From positions 1,274,156 to 1,338,155 of the forward strand of contig JAXLRM010000004.1 of the NCBI GenBank assembly GCA_046331095.1: a stretch of DNA of 64,000 nucleotides, written 5' to 3'. Source of the DNA: JAIBAC01 sp046331095. Lineage in GTDB: Bacteria > Actinomycetota > Acidimicrobiia > UBA2766. The notes under the pieces are model-generated. The model made no database searches. It was given only the letters and a program-made list of their open reading frames with translations, and was not told the origin of the DNA. This document shows, in pieces, positions 51,439 to 59,932 of this stretch. Positions within the stretch are counted from its first letter, which is position 1. Every line of letters begins with the position of its first letter. The translations under genes and the position numbers were made by a program.

Positions 51439-52838
51439 CGCGGCGAGTACTCGACGGCGGTGTAGCGCTCGAACGCGAGGTCGTCGGACCAGTACCCGCG
51501 GGGGAGGCCGGCCTTGCGCCAGAGGGCCGCGACGAAACCGGCGGGTTCGGGCAGCGTCGACCAGACCGAGGGCAGGAACGTCGCACGCCCACGCGGGTGC
51601 TTGACGACGAGGCCGTCGACACCGGGGCGGAGCGTGGCCAGCAGCGACTCGAGCGACGTGGCTTCGAGGGCTTCGAAGCCGCCGAGCTCGCTCACCTTGA
51701 TCGACATGTGGTCGAGGTCGTCGTGGGTGACCGCGGGCAGGCGCGGGTCCTCGAACGCGGCGGCGTAGGCGTGGCGGGCGACGTCGACGACGAGCGGATC
51801 GCGCTCGGTGAGCGAGCCCACGCACCCGAGCAGGTCGCCGTCGCGCTCGAGCGTGACGAAGGTCCCGGCACGGCGCCGCAAGCGTTCGGGGTAGAGCGCG
51901 GGGTCCGGTTCCCAACGTTCGCCCTCGAGACCGCGGGCGACCGCGGTCGCCGCGATCGTGCACAGGATCGCGGCGTCGTCACCGTCCTCTGCGACCGCCG
52001 TGGGCGCGGTCGTCGCCGTCGTCGCCGTCGTCGCGCCCGGGGATTGCGGGGGGGCGAGGACGAAGGCGCCGTAGCCGACCACGCGGTCGCGCGGGCCCGC
52101 TGTGTCGCCGGAGTTGCGCAGGTCCACCAACGACACGTCGAGACCGCGCTCGCGGGCCACGCGGAGCAGGCCGCGCAGCGGGTGGGCGCCGCACGCGTCG
52201 CGGTCGCCGACCATGTCCTCGTCGAGCGCGCACACGGCCTCGGCAGTGCGCCGGTCGCGCGCGGACGCGCTGGCGTAGTCGAGGTAGTGACTCAAGTCGG
52301 TGCTGACCACGACGAGGGTCTCGGGGCCGCCCCAAGCCGCGTCGATGACCGCCGCGACCTCGGCGTCGCCGGCGTCGCCGACGAGGACGGGCACGAGCAC
52401 GAAGTCGTCGAGGACCCGCTTCAGGAACGGCAGGTGCACCTCGAGGCAGTGCTCGTCGGCGTGCGCGAGGTCGTCGACGGCGACCCCGGGCAGCTTGGCG
52501 AGGCGGTCGACGGCGTCGCGGTCGACCTCGACGGGGCCCAGGGGCGTCTCGAAGCGGTCCACGCTGGGCACTGCGAACCCGCGCACGTACACGCGGTGGG
52601 CAGGGCCGAGCAGCACCACCCGCCGCACGGTGGTGTGCAGGGGCCGGATGCGCCGGTACGCCGACGCCGCGACGGGGCCGCTGTAGCGGTACCCGGCGTG
52701 GGGGGCCACGATCGCGACCGGGGCGGGCTCGCCTGCCACGACGTCGACCGCGGCGAGCTCGGAGTCGACCATGAGCGCGAGGGCGTCCGCGTCCGCGGGG
52801 TAGAACGTGCCCGCGACGGCGGCGCCGCGGGCGCTCAC
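51435..52838 (-). CDS. AmmeMemoRadiSam protein B-A fusion (MEMO1 + AMMECR1)
   Basis: This 467-residue protein starts at GTG, overlapping the radical SAM gene stop (GTGA). Residues about 1-275 are MEMO-like: AAVAGTFYPAD, VAIVAPHAGYRYSGPVAASAYR, EVHLPFLKRVL, STDLSHYLDYASA, with the conserved metal-binding histidines. An Ala/Thr-rich linker (GATTATTATTAPTA) joins it to AMMECR1 (about 295-467): GTFVTLERDGDLLGCVGSL, MSIKVSELGGFEAL, VDGLVVKHPRGRATFLPSVW. The two are separate genes in most genomes. Together with the radical SAM enzyme the set is complete in two genes; its reaction is not known. Confidence 0.93.
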   Translation of the reverse strand: MSARGAAVAGTFYPADADALALMVDSELAAVDVVAGEPAPVAIVAPHAGYRYSGPVAASAYRRIRPLHTTVRRVVLLGPAHRVYVRGFAVPSVDRFETPLGPVEVDRDAVDRLAKLPGVAVDDLAHADEHCLEVHLPFLKRVLDDFVLVPVLVGDAGDAEVAAVIDAAWGGPETLVVVSTDLSHYLDYASASARDRRTAEAVCALDEDMVGDRDACGAHPLRGLLRVARERGLDVSLVDLRNSGDTAGPRDRVVGYGAFVLAPPQSPGATTATTATTAPTAVAEDGDDAAILCTIAATAVARGLEGERWEPDPALYPERLRRRAGTFVTLERDGDLLGCVGSLTERDPLVVDVARHAYAAAFEDPRLPAVTHDDLDHMSIKVSELGGFEALEATSLESLLATLRPGVDGLVVKHPRGRATFLPSVWSTLPEPAGFVAALWRKAGLPRGYWSDDLAFERYTAVEYSPR

Positions 52839-53932
52839 TGCGAAGCCGCCGGGAGTGCGAGTTCCGCGAGGCGAACGGGCCGGCGCCGGGCGCCCCAGTT
52901 GCCCGGCGCGCCGTCGAATCGGCCCGCCAGAGCCGTGCCGCACGCGAGGCACCTGCCGCGCTCGTCGAGGCGGTAGCCGCCGAGCACGTACCAGTCGCGT
53001 TCGATCACGACCGCGCCGCAGCCGCTGCAGCGCGTCGCGCCGCCGGCGCCGTCGTGGACGTTGCCGGTGTAGGCGTGGTGCACACCGTTGGCGAGGGCGA
53101 TGTCGCGGGCGCGTGTGAGCGTGTGCGCGGGCGTCGGGGCGATGTCGAGCATCTTGTAGTCGGGGTGGAACGCCGTGAAGTGCATCGGGACGTCGGGACC
53201 GAGATTGTCGACGACCCAGCGCGTCATCGCGTCGATCTCGGTGGTCGAGTCGTTGACGCCGGGGATCAGCAGGTTGGTGATCTCGAACCACACGTCGGTC
53301 TCGTGACGCAGGTGTTCGAGTGTGTCGAGCACGGGCCGCAGGTGGCCGCCGGAGATGTGGTGGTAGGAGTCCTCCGAGAACGACTTGAGGTCGACGTTGG
53401 CCGCATCCATGTGGGCGAAGAAGTCACGGCGCGGCTCGTCGCAGACGTAGCCCGCGGTGACCGCGACCGTCCTCACACCGCGCTCGCGGCACGCGTCGGC
53501 CACGTCGACGGCGTACTCGAGGAAGATCACCGGGTCGTTGTAGGTGAACGCCACCGATCGGCAGCCGAGCTCCACGGCAGCGCCCGCGATCCGCTGCGGC
53601 GACGCCGCGTCGGCGAGGGTGTCCATCTCCTTGGACTTGGAGATGTCCCAGTTCTGGCAGAAGCGGCACGCGAGGTTGCAGCCGGCGGTGCCGAAGCTGA
53701 GCACCGGCGTGCCCGGCAGGAAGTGGTTGAGGGGCTTCTTCTCGATCGGGTCGACGCAGAAACCCGACGAGCGACCGTAGGTCGTGAGGACGATCGCGTC
53801 GTCACGGCGCTCCCGCACGAAGCAGAGGCCGTGCTGTCCCTCGCGGAGCTTGCACGCACGCGGGCACAGGTCGCACTGCACCCGGCCGTCGTCGACTCGG
53901 TGCCAGTACTCGGTGGGGACGATCGTGTTCAT
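52835..53932 (-). CDS. amrS: AmmeMemoRadiSam system radical SAM enzyme
   Basis: This 365-residue protein starts at MNTIVPTEYWHRV; upstream ATGs in the open frame are unsupported. An N-terminal cysteine region (VQCDLCPRACKLREGQHGLCFVR) precedes the radical SAM cluster motif GCNLACRFCQNWDIS (CxxxCxxC). SAM-binding segments follow (SVAFTYNDPVIFLEY, VDLKSFSEDSYHHISGG). A C-terminal rubredoxin-like knot has CSGCGAVV and CLACGTAL. It is the signature enzyme of the system, is transcribed before the MEMO-AMMECR1 gene and overlaps it. Confidence 0.95.
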   Translation of the reverse strand: MNTIVPTEYWHRVDDGRVQCDLCPRACKLREGQHGLCFVRERRDDAIVLTTYGRSSGFCVDPIEKKPLNHFLPGTPVLSFGTAGCNLACRFCQNWDISKSKEMDTLADAASPQRIAGAAVELGCRSVAFTYNDPVIFLEYAVDVADACRERGVRTVAVTAGYVCDEPRRDFFAHMDAANVDLKSFSEDSYHHISGGHLRPVLDTLEHLRHETDVWFEITNLLIPGVNDSTTEIDAMTRWVVDNLGPDVPMHFTAFHPDYKMLDIAPTPAHTLTRARDIALANGVHHAYTGNVHDGAGGATRCSGCGAVVIERDWYVLGGYRLDERGRCLACGTALAGRFDGAPGNWGARRRPVRLAELALPAASQ

Positions 53933-54044
53933 GTGCCGTGCCGCCCTGCCGACCCCGTAGCTTCCGGACCCTGTCATTGTCGTCGATTCCACCGGGAGAA
54001 GCCCGGAATGTTCGGCCACGCGGCGGTGTTCCCCGGTGGTCGGC

Positions 54045-54060
54045 ATACCCACGGGGGTAT
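54045..54060 (+). promoter_or_regulatory. CsoR/CstR-like operator before thioredoxin
   Basis: ATACCCACGGGGGTAT matches ATACCC-N4-GGGTAT, as at 41238-41253. It ends 23 bases before the thioredoxin ATG. Confidence 0.65.
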
Positions 54061-54083
54061 CGCGTGCCGGCAGCAGGAGAATC

Positions 54084-54455
54084 ATGAGCGTCATCCACCT
54101 CGGGGCCGACGGCTTCGCCACCACGATCCGCGACAACGACACCGTCGTCCTCGACTTCTGGGCGGAGTGGTGCGGGCCGTGCCGCGCGTTCGGCCCGGTG
54201 TTCGACGAGGCCGCCGAATCGCACCCCGACGCGGTCTTCGCCAAGGTCGACACCGAAGCCGAGCCGGCGCTCGCGGCGATGTTCAACATCCGCTCGATCC
54301 CGACGGTGGTGGTCGTCCGCGACGGGATCGCGGTTTTCCGCCACGCGGGCATGATGGCGGCCGCCGCGCTCGACGACGTCCTCGCGCAGGTCGCCGCGCT
54401 CGACATGGACGACGTCGGGGCAGCCGTCGCCGCCGAGGTCGGCGTGAACCGGTGA
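54084..54455 (+). CDS. Thioredoxin
   Basis: This 123-residue protein starts at MSVIHLGADG behind CAGGAGAA. The thioredoxin fold has VVLDFWAEWCGPCRAFGPVFDE (active-site WCGPC) and FNIRSIPTVVVVRDG with the cis-proline. It reduces protein or sulfur disulfides in the cytoplasm. The CsoR-family operator suggests induction by copper or persulfide stress, as for thioredoxin-like genes in other sulfur regulons. The YqgE gene follows at 21 bases. Confidence 0.93.
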   Translation: MSVIHLGADGFATTIRDNDTVVLDFWAEWCGPCRAFGPVFDEAAESHPDAVFAKVDTEAEPALAAMFNIRSIPTVVVVRDGIAVFRHAGMMAAAALDDVLAQVAALDMDDVGAAVAAEVGVNR

Positions 54456-54476
54456 CACGGCGCTAGAAAGACCACC

Positions 54477-55034
54477 ATGGTCGACGTCGAGCCGGGATGC
54501 CTCCTGGTAGCCACACCCCTGACCCGGGACCCGAACTTCCACCGCACGGTCGTCCTCGTACTCGAGCACTCCGACGAGGGATCCCTCGGCGTCATCCTGA
54601 ACCGCCCGACCGACGTCGCCGTCGCCGACACCCTGCCCAAGTGGGCGGACGCGATGGCGCCACCGGCTGTTCTCTTCTTCGGCGGTCCCGTGGAGCCGCG
54701 GGTCGCGATCTGCCTCGGGCACCATCAGGACGCGGGGGCAGGCGCCGGCGAAGGGCGCGCTTCCTGGGAGCACATGGTCACGGTCGACCTCGAGGCCGAC
54801 CCCACGGAGATCGAGGCGCAGTTCGACGGCCTGAGGCTCTTCTCCGGGTACGCCGGTTGGGCACCGGGCCAGCTCGACGGGGAGATCGACGCGGGCGGCT
54901 GGTTCGTGCTCGCCGCGGCCGAAGGCGATGCGTTCACCGCCGACGTGGAGACCCTCTGGCACGACGTCCTCGAGCGCCAGCCCGGCAGCCTTGCGTGGGT
55001 GGCCAACTTCCCCGTCGACCCGTCGATGAACTGA
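54477..55034 (+). CDS. YqgE/AlgH family protein
   Basis: This 185-residue protein has family segments GCLLVATPLTRDPNFHRTVVLVLEHSDEGSLGVILNRPT, LFFGGPVEPRVAICLGH, LRLFSGYAGWAPGQLDGEI. Its function is unresolved in most bacteria. It follows thioredoxin closely; a TAGAAA hexamer 7 nt before the ATG might be its own weak promoter. Confidence 0.92.
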   Translation: MVDVEPGCLLVATPLTRDPNFHRTVVLVLEHSDEGSLGVILNRPTDVAVADTLPKWADAMAPPAVLFFGGPVEPRVAICLGHHQDAGAGAGEGRASWEHMVTVDLEADPTEIEAQFDGLRLFSGYAGWAPGQLDGEIDAGGWFVLAAAEGDAFTADVETLWHDVLERQPGSLAWVANFPVDPSMN

Positions 55035-55119
55035 ACCGCCGCGCCGTCCGTTCGGCCGGTAGGCCGCCGTCTCCGCGGCAGCGGTCGAGTCGCTGCGTGC
55101 CGACGCGTTGCCGGGGTCC

Positions 55120-55575
55120 TCAGTGGAGGAACCGCGACAGCGACTCGACCACGCATGCCGGCTTGGGCGCGCCCTCGATCTCGACGGTGACGACGATCTT
55201 GGCCTGCACGCCGCCCGCCACCGGGTCGACGGCGGCGAGCTCGGCGCCCGCCCGCACACGCGATCCGCACGGAACCGGGGCGGGGAAGCGGACCTTGTCG
55301 GCGCCGTAGTTGACGCCCATCGAGATGCCCTCCACCCGCACGATCTGGGGCAGGAGCATGTTCGTGAGCGACAGGGTCAGGTAGCCGTGCGCGATCGTCG
55401 TCCCGAACGGGCCGTCCTCGGCGCGCTCGGGGTCGACGTGGATCCACTGGTGGTCGCCGGTCGCGTCTGCGAAGAGGTCGATGCGCTCCTGGGTGATCTC
55501 CACCCACTCGCTGTAGCCGAGGTGGGCACCGACGGCTCCTTCGAGCTCCGCCGGGCTCGCGAACACGGTCGTCAT
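55120..55575 (-). CDS. MaoC family dehydratase (single-domain)
   Basis: This 151-residue protein starts at MTTVFASPAELEGAVG behind GAGGAG. It has the catalytic pattern ITQERIDLFADATGDHQWIHVDPERA (DxxxxH), FGTTIAHGYLTLSLTN and VNYGADKVRFPAPV. This is the (R)-specific enoyl-CoA hydratase type, with the complete motif. It is alone on the minus strand. Confidence 0.92.
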   Translation of the reverse strand: MTTVFASPAELEGAVGAHLGYSEWVEITQERIDLFADATGDHQWIHVDPERAEDGPFGTTIAHGYLTLSLTNMLLPQIVRVEGISMGVNYGADKVRFPAPVPCGSRVRAGAELAAVDPVAGGVQAKIVVTVEIEGAPKPACVVESLSRFLH

Positions 55576-55935
55576 CGTTGCTCCTCGTCGTATCGCTGGG
55601 GCCGGCGGCGCGACGTCGGTGTCGCCGGACCGGCCGATCGGGGCCCTGAGTATTGTCCGCGCATCCGCTTCTCCCTCGCCCTGTCGCCCGACCGCGCCGC
55701 CGCGGGTGCCGGATGGGGCGGGCCTCCCCCAAACGCGGGGGGCCTTTCCCAAACGCGGGCCCTTCCCAATCGCGGGTGGGATGTGCCGTGGGCGGGTCAT
55801 GTGGCCCGCGTTTGGAGAGGGGCCGACCGCCCCGAGGCCTCTCGGCTAAAGCTTGGCGGGTGGGCGGGCCGATGCTCTCGGGGACTGCGACGCCGGACGG
55901 AGGCGCCTGCTTTGCCGAGACAGCGGCATACGACG
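55576..55935. repeat. Intergenic region with diverged family B repeat
   Basis: The 360-base gap between the MaoC and GTPase genes holds CCCAAACGCGGG at 55728 and 55748, CCCAATCGCGGG at 55765, and the inverse element GCGGGTCAT..GCCCGCGTTTGG at 55792-55815. These match the arms of the 64-bp repeat at 30290-30417. I see no coding sequence here. Confidence 0.7.
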
Positions 55936-56523
55936 TTGAAGGTCGTCGTCACCGGACCGTTCAACGCCGGCAAGACGACCCTGATCTCGACGATCTCGGA
56001 AATCCCGGTCCTCACGACCGAGACGAGCGTCAGTGACGCCGCGCGCGAGCGCAAGAAGCGCACGACGGTCTCGATGGACTTCGGCCGCATCACGGTTCCC
56101 GGCGATCCCGTGATCGAGCTCGCGATGTTCGGCACACCCGGCCAGGCGCGCTTCGACTTCATGTGGAACGTCCTGTCCAAGGGGATGCTCGGCTACGTGC
56201 TGATGGTCGACGTCGCCGACCCGTCGACCTGGGAGGAGGCCGCCGCGATCCGCGACCACTTCCGGGTGCTCGGCCGCGTCCCCTACGTAGTCGCCGCGAA
56301 CCGCAGCGACGGTGACGACACCGCGCCGCTGGCACTGCGGCGCTTCCTCGCGCTGCCCGAGGACGTGCGCGTGGTGCCCTGCAACGTCGTCGAGATCGGA
56401 TCGGCCAAGGACGTCATGCTGGCGCTGCTCGTCGACGTCCTCACCGCGATCACGACGCGACCCGGGCCGGTGTCCCCCCGGCCGGCATCCGCGCCCGCAC
56501 CCGTGAACACGTCAGTCGGCTGA
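55936..56523 (+). CDS. Small Ras-like GTPase (MglA/bacterial GAP-dependent type)
   Basis: This 195-residue protein starts at TTG (weak; start uncertain). It has a P-loop VVVTGPFNAGKTTLISTIS (GxxxxGKT), a switch region VSMDFGRITV and the G3 motif LAMFGTPGQARFDFMW, in which DxPG is replaced by FGTPGQ, as in bacterial roadblock-partnered GTPases. A G4-like motif AANRSDGDD follows. It matches GTPases located next to roadblock proteins (MglA-like or CvnD-like). The roadblock gene follows 14 bases later, so the two probably form a GTPase-GAP pair. Confidence 0.82.
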   Translation: MKVVVTGPFNAGKTTLISTISEIPVLTTETSVSDAARERKKRTTVSMDFGRITVPGDPVIELAMFGTPGQARFDFMWNVLSKGMLGYVLMVDVADPSTWEEAAAIRDHFRVLGRVPYVVAANRSDGDDTAPLALRRFLALPEDVRVVPCNVVEIGSAKDVMLALLVDVLTAITTRPGPVSPRPASAPAPVNTSVG

Positions 56524-56537
56524 GCCCAGGAGACCCA

Positions 56538-56951
56538 GTGGAGACCGTTGCCCTCGCCCCCAGCGCCACCGCCGAACAAGGCATCGAGCAGGCGGTCTCG
56601 CGTGAGCTCTCGACGCTGCGCATGAGCGTCCCCGGCCTCTTGAGCGTCCTCGTCGCGACCACCGACGGCCTCCCGCTCGTGGGCGACTGCCGCGGCACCG
56701 ACCGCCAGACTGCCGCCGCGATGGCGGCCGCCGCGCTCGGCCTCGGCGGCGAGATCGCCGGTCGCATCCGCCAAGGCGACTACTGCGAGACCGTGACCCG
56801 TTCGAGCGACGGCTACTTCGTCACGTACAGAATCGGCGACATCGGCGTCCTCGCGGTCGTCGCCCCCACCGGCGTCAGCCTCGCCATGTTGCACCACGAG
56901 GCCCGCACGACCGCCGCCCGCCTCGCGCGCCTCATCCCCGTCGTGGACTGA
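56538..56951 (+). CDS. Roadblock/LC7 domain protein 1 (GTPase partner)
   Basis: This 137-residue protein starts at GTG behind AGGAG. The roadblock fold has VPGLLSVLVATTDGLPLVGDCRG, AAMAAAALGLGGEIAGRIRQ, VTRSSDGYFVTYRIGDIGVLAVVAPTG. In MglB and related proteins, such domains dimerise and stimulate GTP hydrolysis. The operon with the GTPase supports that role. An N-terminal extension of about 25 residues is predicted helical. Confidence 0.88.
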   Translation: METVALAPSATAEQGIEQAVSRELSTLRMSVPGLLSVLVATTDGLPLVGDCRGTDRQTAAAMAAAALGLGGEIAGRIRQGDYCETVTRSSDGYFVTYRIGDIGVLAVVAPTGVSLAMLHHEARTTAARLARLIPVVD

Positions 56952-56975
56952 GCGGCACGTCCCACGTGGGTGCGC

Positions 56976-58019
56976 TCACCACTTGGCGCGGTGCTCCTCG
57001 GCCCAGCCGAGCATGTCGGTCACCGCGATCGTGTCGCCTTCGTCGGTGACGACGGTGCCGTGGAAGCGGCCGAAGCACTGGTGCACCGCGGTGCTCAGGA
57101 CACCGAGGTTCAGGTTCGCGGCACGGTCGCACAGCGGCACGAACTCGAGGTCCACACGTCCGCTGCGGGGCGCGTGGACGCGCCACGGCGCCATGAAGTC
57201 GGCGCCGTCGTAGTCCCACTCGAGGTCCTCGCCGAACTTGTGCAGACGGCCGTCGACGACGATGCCGTTCTCGGTGACCCCGGTTGCGTCGGTCCACTTG
57301 CCGCCGACGGTGATGCCGAGCACGGTGCCGTCCGCGAGACGTCCGGACGCCGACGCCCAGTTCCACGACGTCCGGTAGGGCCACACGCCACGGCCGAAGT
57401 CCTGGCATCCGTAGGCGCCGTTGTCGGGGCCGAACTCGTAGGTGGTCCCGTCGCAGACCACGGTCCCCGTCGCCGGCAGGCAGTTCTGTTTCGAGGTGAA
57501 CTGGAACTCGGTGTCCGACCACGGGACGAGGACGTTCAGGGACTCGTGGCCGGGCGGAGTCTCGATGCGCAGGTCGGCCTCGATGCGGTGCGAGCCGACC
57601 GTCGTCGCCCGTGCCTGCAACAGCGTGGCGTCTCCCTCGCGGTTCACGGTCATGCGCAGCCCGGGGGTGCGGGCGCCGAGCGCACCGACCCCGACGGTCG
57701 GAGGCATCGCCATCCCGGCCGCCAACGGCACGACACCGACCTTCTCGAGGACACGGCCCCGGTCGTAGTCGGCCATGAACCCGACGGCCACGAGACCGAG
57801 GTAGTCGATGTCGGCGTACGTGAGGCTGAACATGTGCGTGTCGGTTGTCACGCACCAGTACTCCCAACGCTTCTTGCGACCCCAGCGCCCGAGCAGGTTG
57901 CAGTCGTGCAGGGGGTGTCGTGACCAACCGACCGCGTCGGGGTTGAGCCTCCCGTCGGGGAGGCATTCCCGCACCGCCGCAGTCAGCTCGCGTTCGTGGG
58001 TTCGTTCGACGTCGACCAT
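56976..58019 (-). CDS. DUF2804 domain protein
   Basis: This 347-residue protein shows the DUF2804 pattern: PLHDCNLLGRWGRKKRWEYWCVTTDTHMFSLTYAD, FTSKQNCLPATGTVVCDGTTYEFGP, GVWPYRTSWNWASASG, VLGITVGGKWTDATGVTENGIVVDG. The family is a lipocalin-like beta barrel of unknown function, common in actinobacteria. It lies on the opposite strand within the GTPase-pilus region and looks unrelated to it. Confidence 0.88.
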   Translation of the reverse strand: MVDVERTHERELTAAVRECLPDGRLNPDAVGWSRHPLHDCNLLGRWGRKKRWEYWCVTTDTHMFSLTYADIDYLGLVAVGFMADYDRGRVLEKVGVVPLAAGMAMPPTVGVGALGARTPGLRMTVNREGDATLLQARATTVGSHRIEADLRIETPPGHESLNVLVPWSDTEFQFTSKQNCLPATGTVVCDGTTYEFGPDNGAYGCQDFGRGVWPYRTSWNWASASGRLADGTVLGITVGGKWTDATGVTENGIVVDGRLHKFGEDLEWDYDGADFMAPWRVHAPRSGRVDLEFVPLCDRAANLNLGVLSTAVHQCFGRFHGTVVTDEGDTIAVTDMLGWAEEHRAKW

Positions 58020-58033
58020 GGCTTCATGCTGGC

Positions 58034-59836
58034 ATGGGTGCCATGTGGGGGGCACAGTCGTGGACCAGGGCGCTCGTGGCCCTGATGATGGGGTTGTCGA
58101 TCGTGACACTGGACGGGACCGGAGCCGCCGCTGACGCGACCTCGGCGTTCGAGTGGCGCGGGATCGTCGAGGGCTACTACGGGCCGCCGTGGTCCCCCAC
58201 CGAACGCGAAGCGCAGTTCGCGTGGATGGCCGTCCACGGCATGAACGCATACCTGAACGCGCCCAAGGACGACCCGTACCAGCGCGCCAACTGGCGCGAC
58301 CCCTACCCGGCCGCGGAGGCGACCGCGCTGAGGCACGAGGTCGAGGTCGCCACGGACGCGGGAGTGGCGTGGATCCCGAACGTGTCGCCGGGGCTCGCCC
58401 TGATCCGGGGCAGGCCGGCGCCGGGGACGGTGCCGAGCGCGCCGATCTGCTTCGCGTGCCCCGGCGACGTCGACCTGCTCGTCGCGAAGCTGGCGCCTTT
58501 CGTCGACGCGGGCTCGCCGGCGGTCGCGGTCTCCTTCGACGACGTGCTGGCGTTCTCGCCCCACCTCGAGGACTGGCGAGCATACGGGGCCGGCGCCGGC
58601 GCCGCGGCTGCGATGCAGCGCGACCTGCTCGCGCAGGTCCACGCACGCCTCGGGGTCCCCGTGATCACGGTCCTCACCGAGTACTCAGGGGTGCGCGACT
58701 CGCCGTACCTGCAGGCCATCCGCGCAGGCGACGGCCTCGACCCCGGCGTCGAGGTGCTCTGGACGGGGACCGCCGTCATCGCCGAACGGATCCGTGCCGA
58801 GGACGCTGCCGCCTACGCCCGCCTCGTGGGCCGCGCCCGGGTGATCGTGTGGGACAACTACCCGGCGCACGACACGACGGGGCCTTCGCTCGGGAGGCCG
58901 CCCACGCGTCTCTTCCTCGGCCCCTACCAGGGTCGTGATCCTGCGCTCGCCGAAAGCGCCTCAGGGGTGCTGGTCAACCCGATGCAGCTTCCACGTGCGT
59001 CGCGGATCCCGCTGGCGACCGTGGCCGCGTACCTCGCCGACCCCGCCGGGTACGACGCCGCGACGGCGTGGGGACGGGCGCTCGGCGAGGCGGGCGACGG
59101 CGCCGACGTCCTCGCGCAGAACTCGCGCTCGAGTCGGCTCGACCGCACCGAGTCCGTCGAGTACTCAGCGGCGGTGGGGGACTTCGCCGCGGGACTCGAC
59201 GACGGCACCTGGCCCGTTGCGCTCGGGCGCCTGTCGACGGAGACCGATAGGGAGGCCGCGGTGGGTGAGGTGCTCGCAGGGTCCGCGCCGGCGCTCGCGG
59301 CGGAGGTGGCGCCCTGGACCGCGACCATGGCGGGCAACGCCGAACTGACGTCGGCCGCTGCGGTCGCGTCGGCAGCGATGCAACCGGGACTCGAGGCGCA
59401 CGCCGGCGCGGTGGGCGCGGTGGGCGCGGTGGGCGCGGTGGGCGCGGTGACGATATCGGGTCGGGTGACTGCGGCGCAGCCGCCCGTCGCACTGGCGCGC
59501 CTGGCGGCGCTCGTCCCACGGTGGGCGCAGGTCCGCGCTCGCACGGCGGTGACCCACGGTGACCGTTTCACGTTCCTCATCGACGCGCTCTACGTGGGCG
59601 AGAACCGTGTCGATCGCTTCGTGGCGGGAACATGGGCGCGTGTGCTGCGGCGCATGTTGGCGGTGACCCTGGGTGGTCGTCGCCTGACCGTCACCGTCGG
59701 CGGCGACCCCGTCGCCGTGTCCCCCGACGGCACGTTCTCGGTGACCCGCCCCGCAGGCGACCCCGTCGAGGTCGTCGCCACGGACGCCGCCGGCGGCCGC
59801 ACCCGCCTCACCCTCGAGGTCGACGTGGGGACGTGA
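58034..59836 (+). CDS. GH84-type beta-N-acetylglucosaminidase
   Basis: This 600-residue protein has a signal-like N-terminus (WTRALVALMMGLSIVTLDGTGAAA). The GH84 barrel starts FEWRGIVEGYYGPPWSPTEREAQFAWMA, with MNAYLNAPKDDPYQRANWRDPY and the catalytic pair in AVSFDDVLAF (DD). A 5' part of the O-GlcNAcase-like domain fits NYPAHDT-like text. Family activity: removal of beta-N-acetylglucosamine from glycans. Four copies of GAV(G) encoded by a 9-base repeat (59406-59446) form a flexible linker to a C-terminal domain. The stop codon is inside a 49-bp palindrome, which supplies the last codons (VDVGT). Confidence 0.9.
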   Translation: MGAMWGAQSWTRALVALMMGLSIVTLDGTGAAADATSAFEWRGIVEGYYGPPWSPTEREAQFAWMAVHGMNAYLNAPKDDPYQRANWRDPYPAAEATALRHEVEVATDAGVAWIPNVSPGLALIRGRPAPGTVPSAPICFACPGDVDLLVAKLAPFVDAGSPAVAVSFDDVLAFSPHLEDWRAYGAGAGAAAAMQRDLLAQVHARLGVPVITVLTEYSGVRDSPYLQAIRAGDGLDPGVEVLWTGTAVIAERIRAEDAAAYARLVGRARVIVWDNYPAHDTTGPSLGRPPTRLFLGPYQGRDPALAESASGVLVNPMQLPRASRIPLATVAAYLADPAGYDAATAWGRALGEAGDGADVLAQNSRSSRLDRTESVEYSAAVGDFAAGLDDGTWPVALGRLSTETDREAAVGEVLAGSAPALAAEVAPWTATMAGNAELTSAAAVASAAMQPGLEAHAGAVGAVGAVGAVGAVTISGRVTAAQPPVALARLAALVPRWAQVRARTAVTHGDRFTFLIDALYVGENRVDRFVAGTWARVLRRMLAVTLGGRRLTVTVGGDPVAVSPDGTFSVTRPAGDPVEVVATDAAGGRTRLTLEVDVGT

Positions 59837-59932
59837 GGTGGGTTGTGGACCCGTTTGGCGTCCCCACGTCGGTTTGGGTGTCGGACGTGGGGACGTGAGG
59901 TGGGTTGTGGACCCGTTTGGCGTCCCCACGTC
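59822..59932 (+). repeat. 49-bp palindromic repeats (family A), two copies
   Basis: Full copies lie at 59822-59870 and 59884-59932, period 62, with CGTTTGG in the centre instead of CGTTTTG. The first overlaps the GH84 stop codon. The rest of the gap to 60068 shows no gene. Confidence 0.92.
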
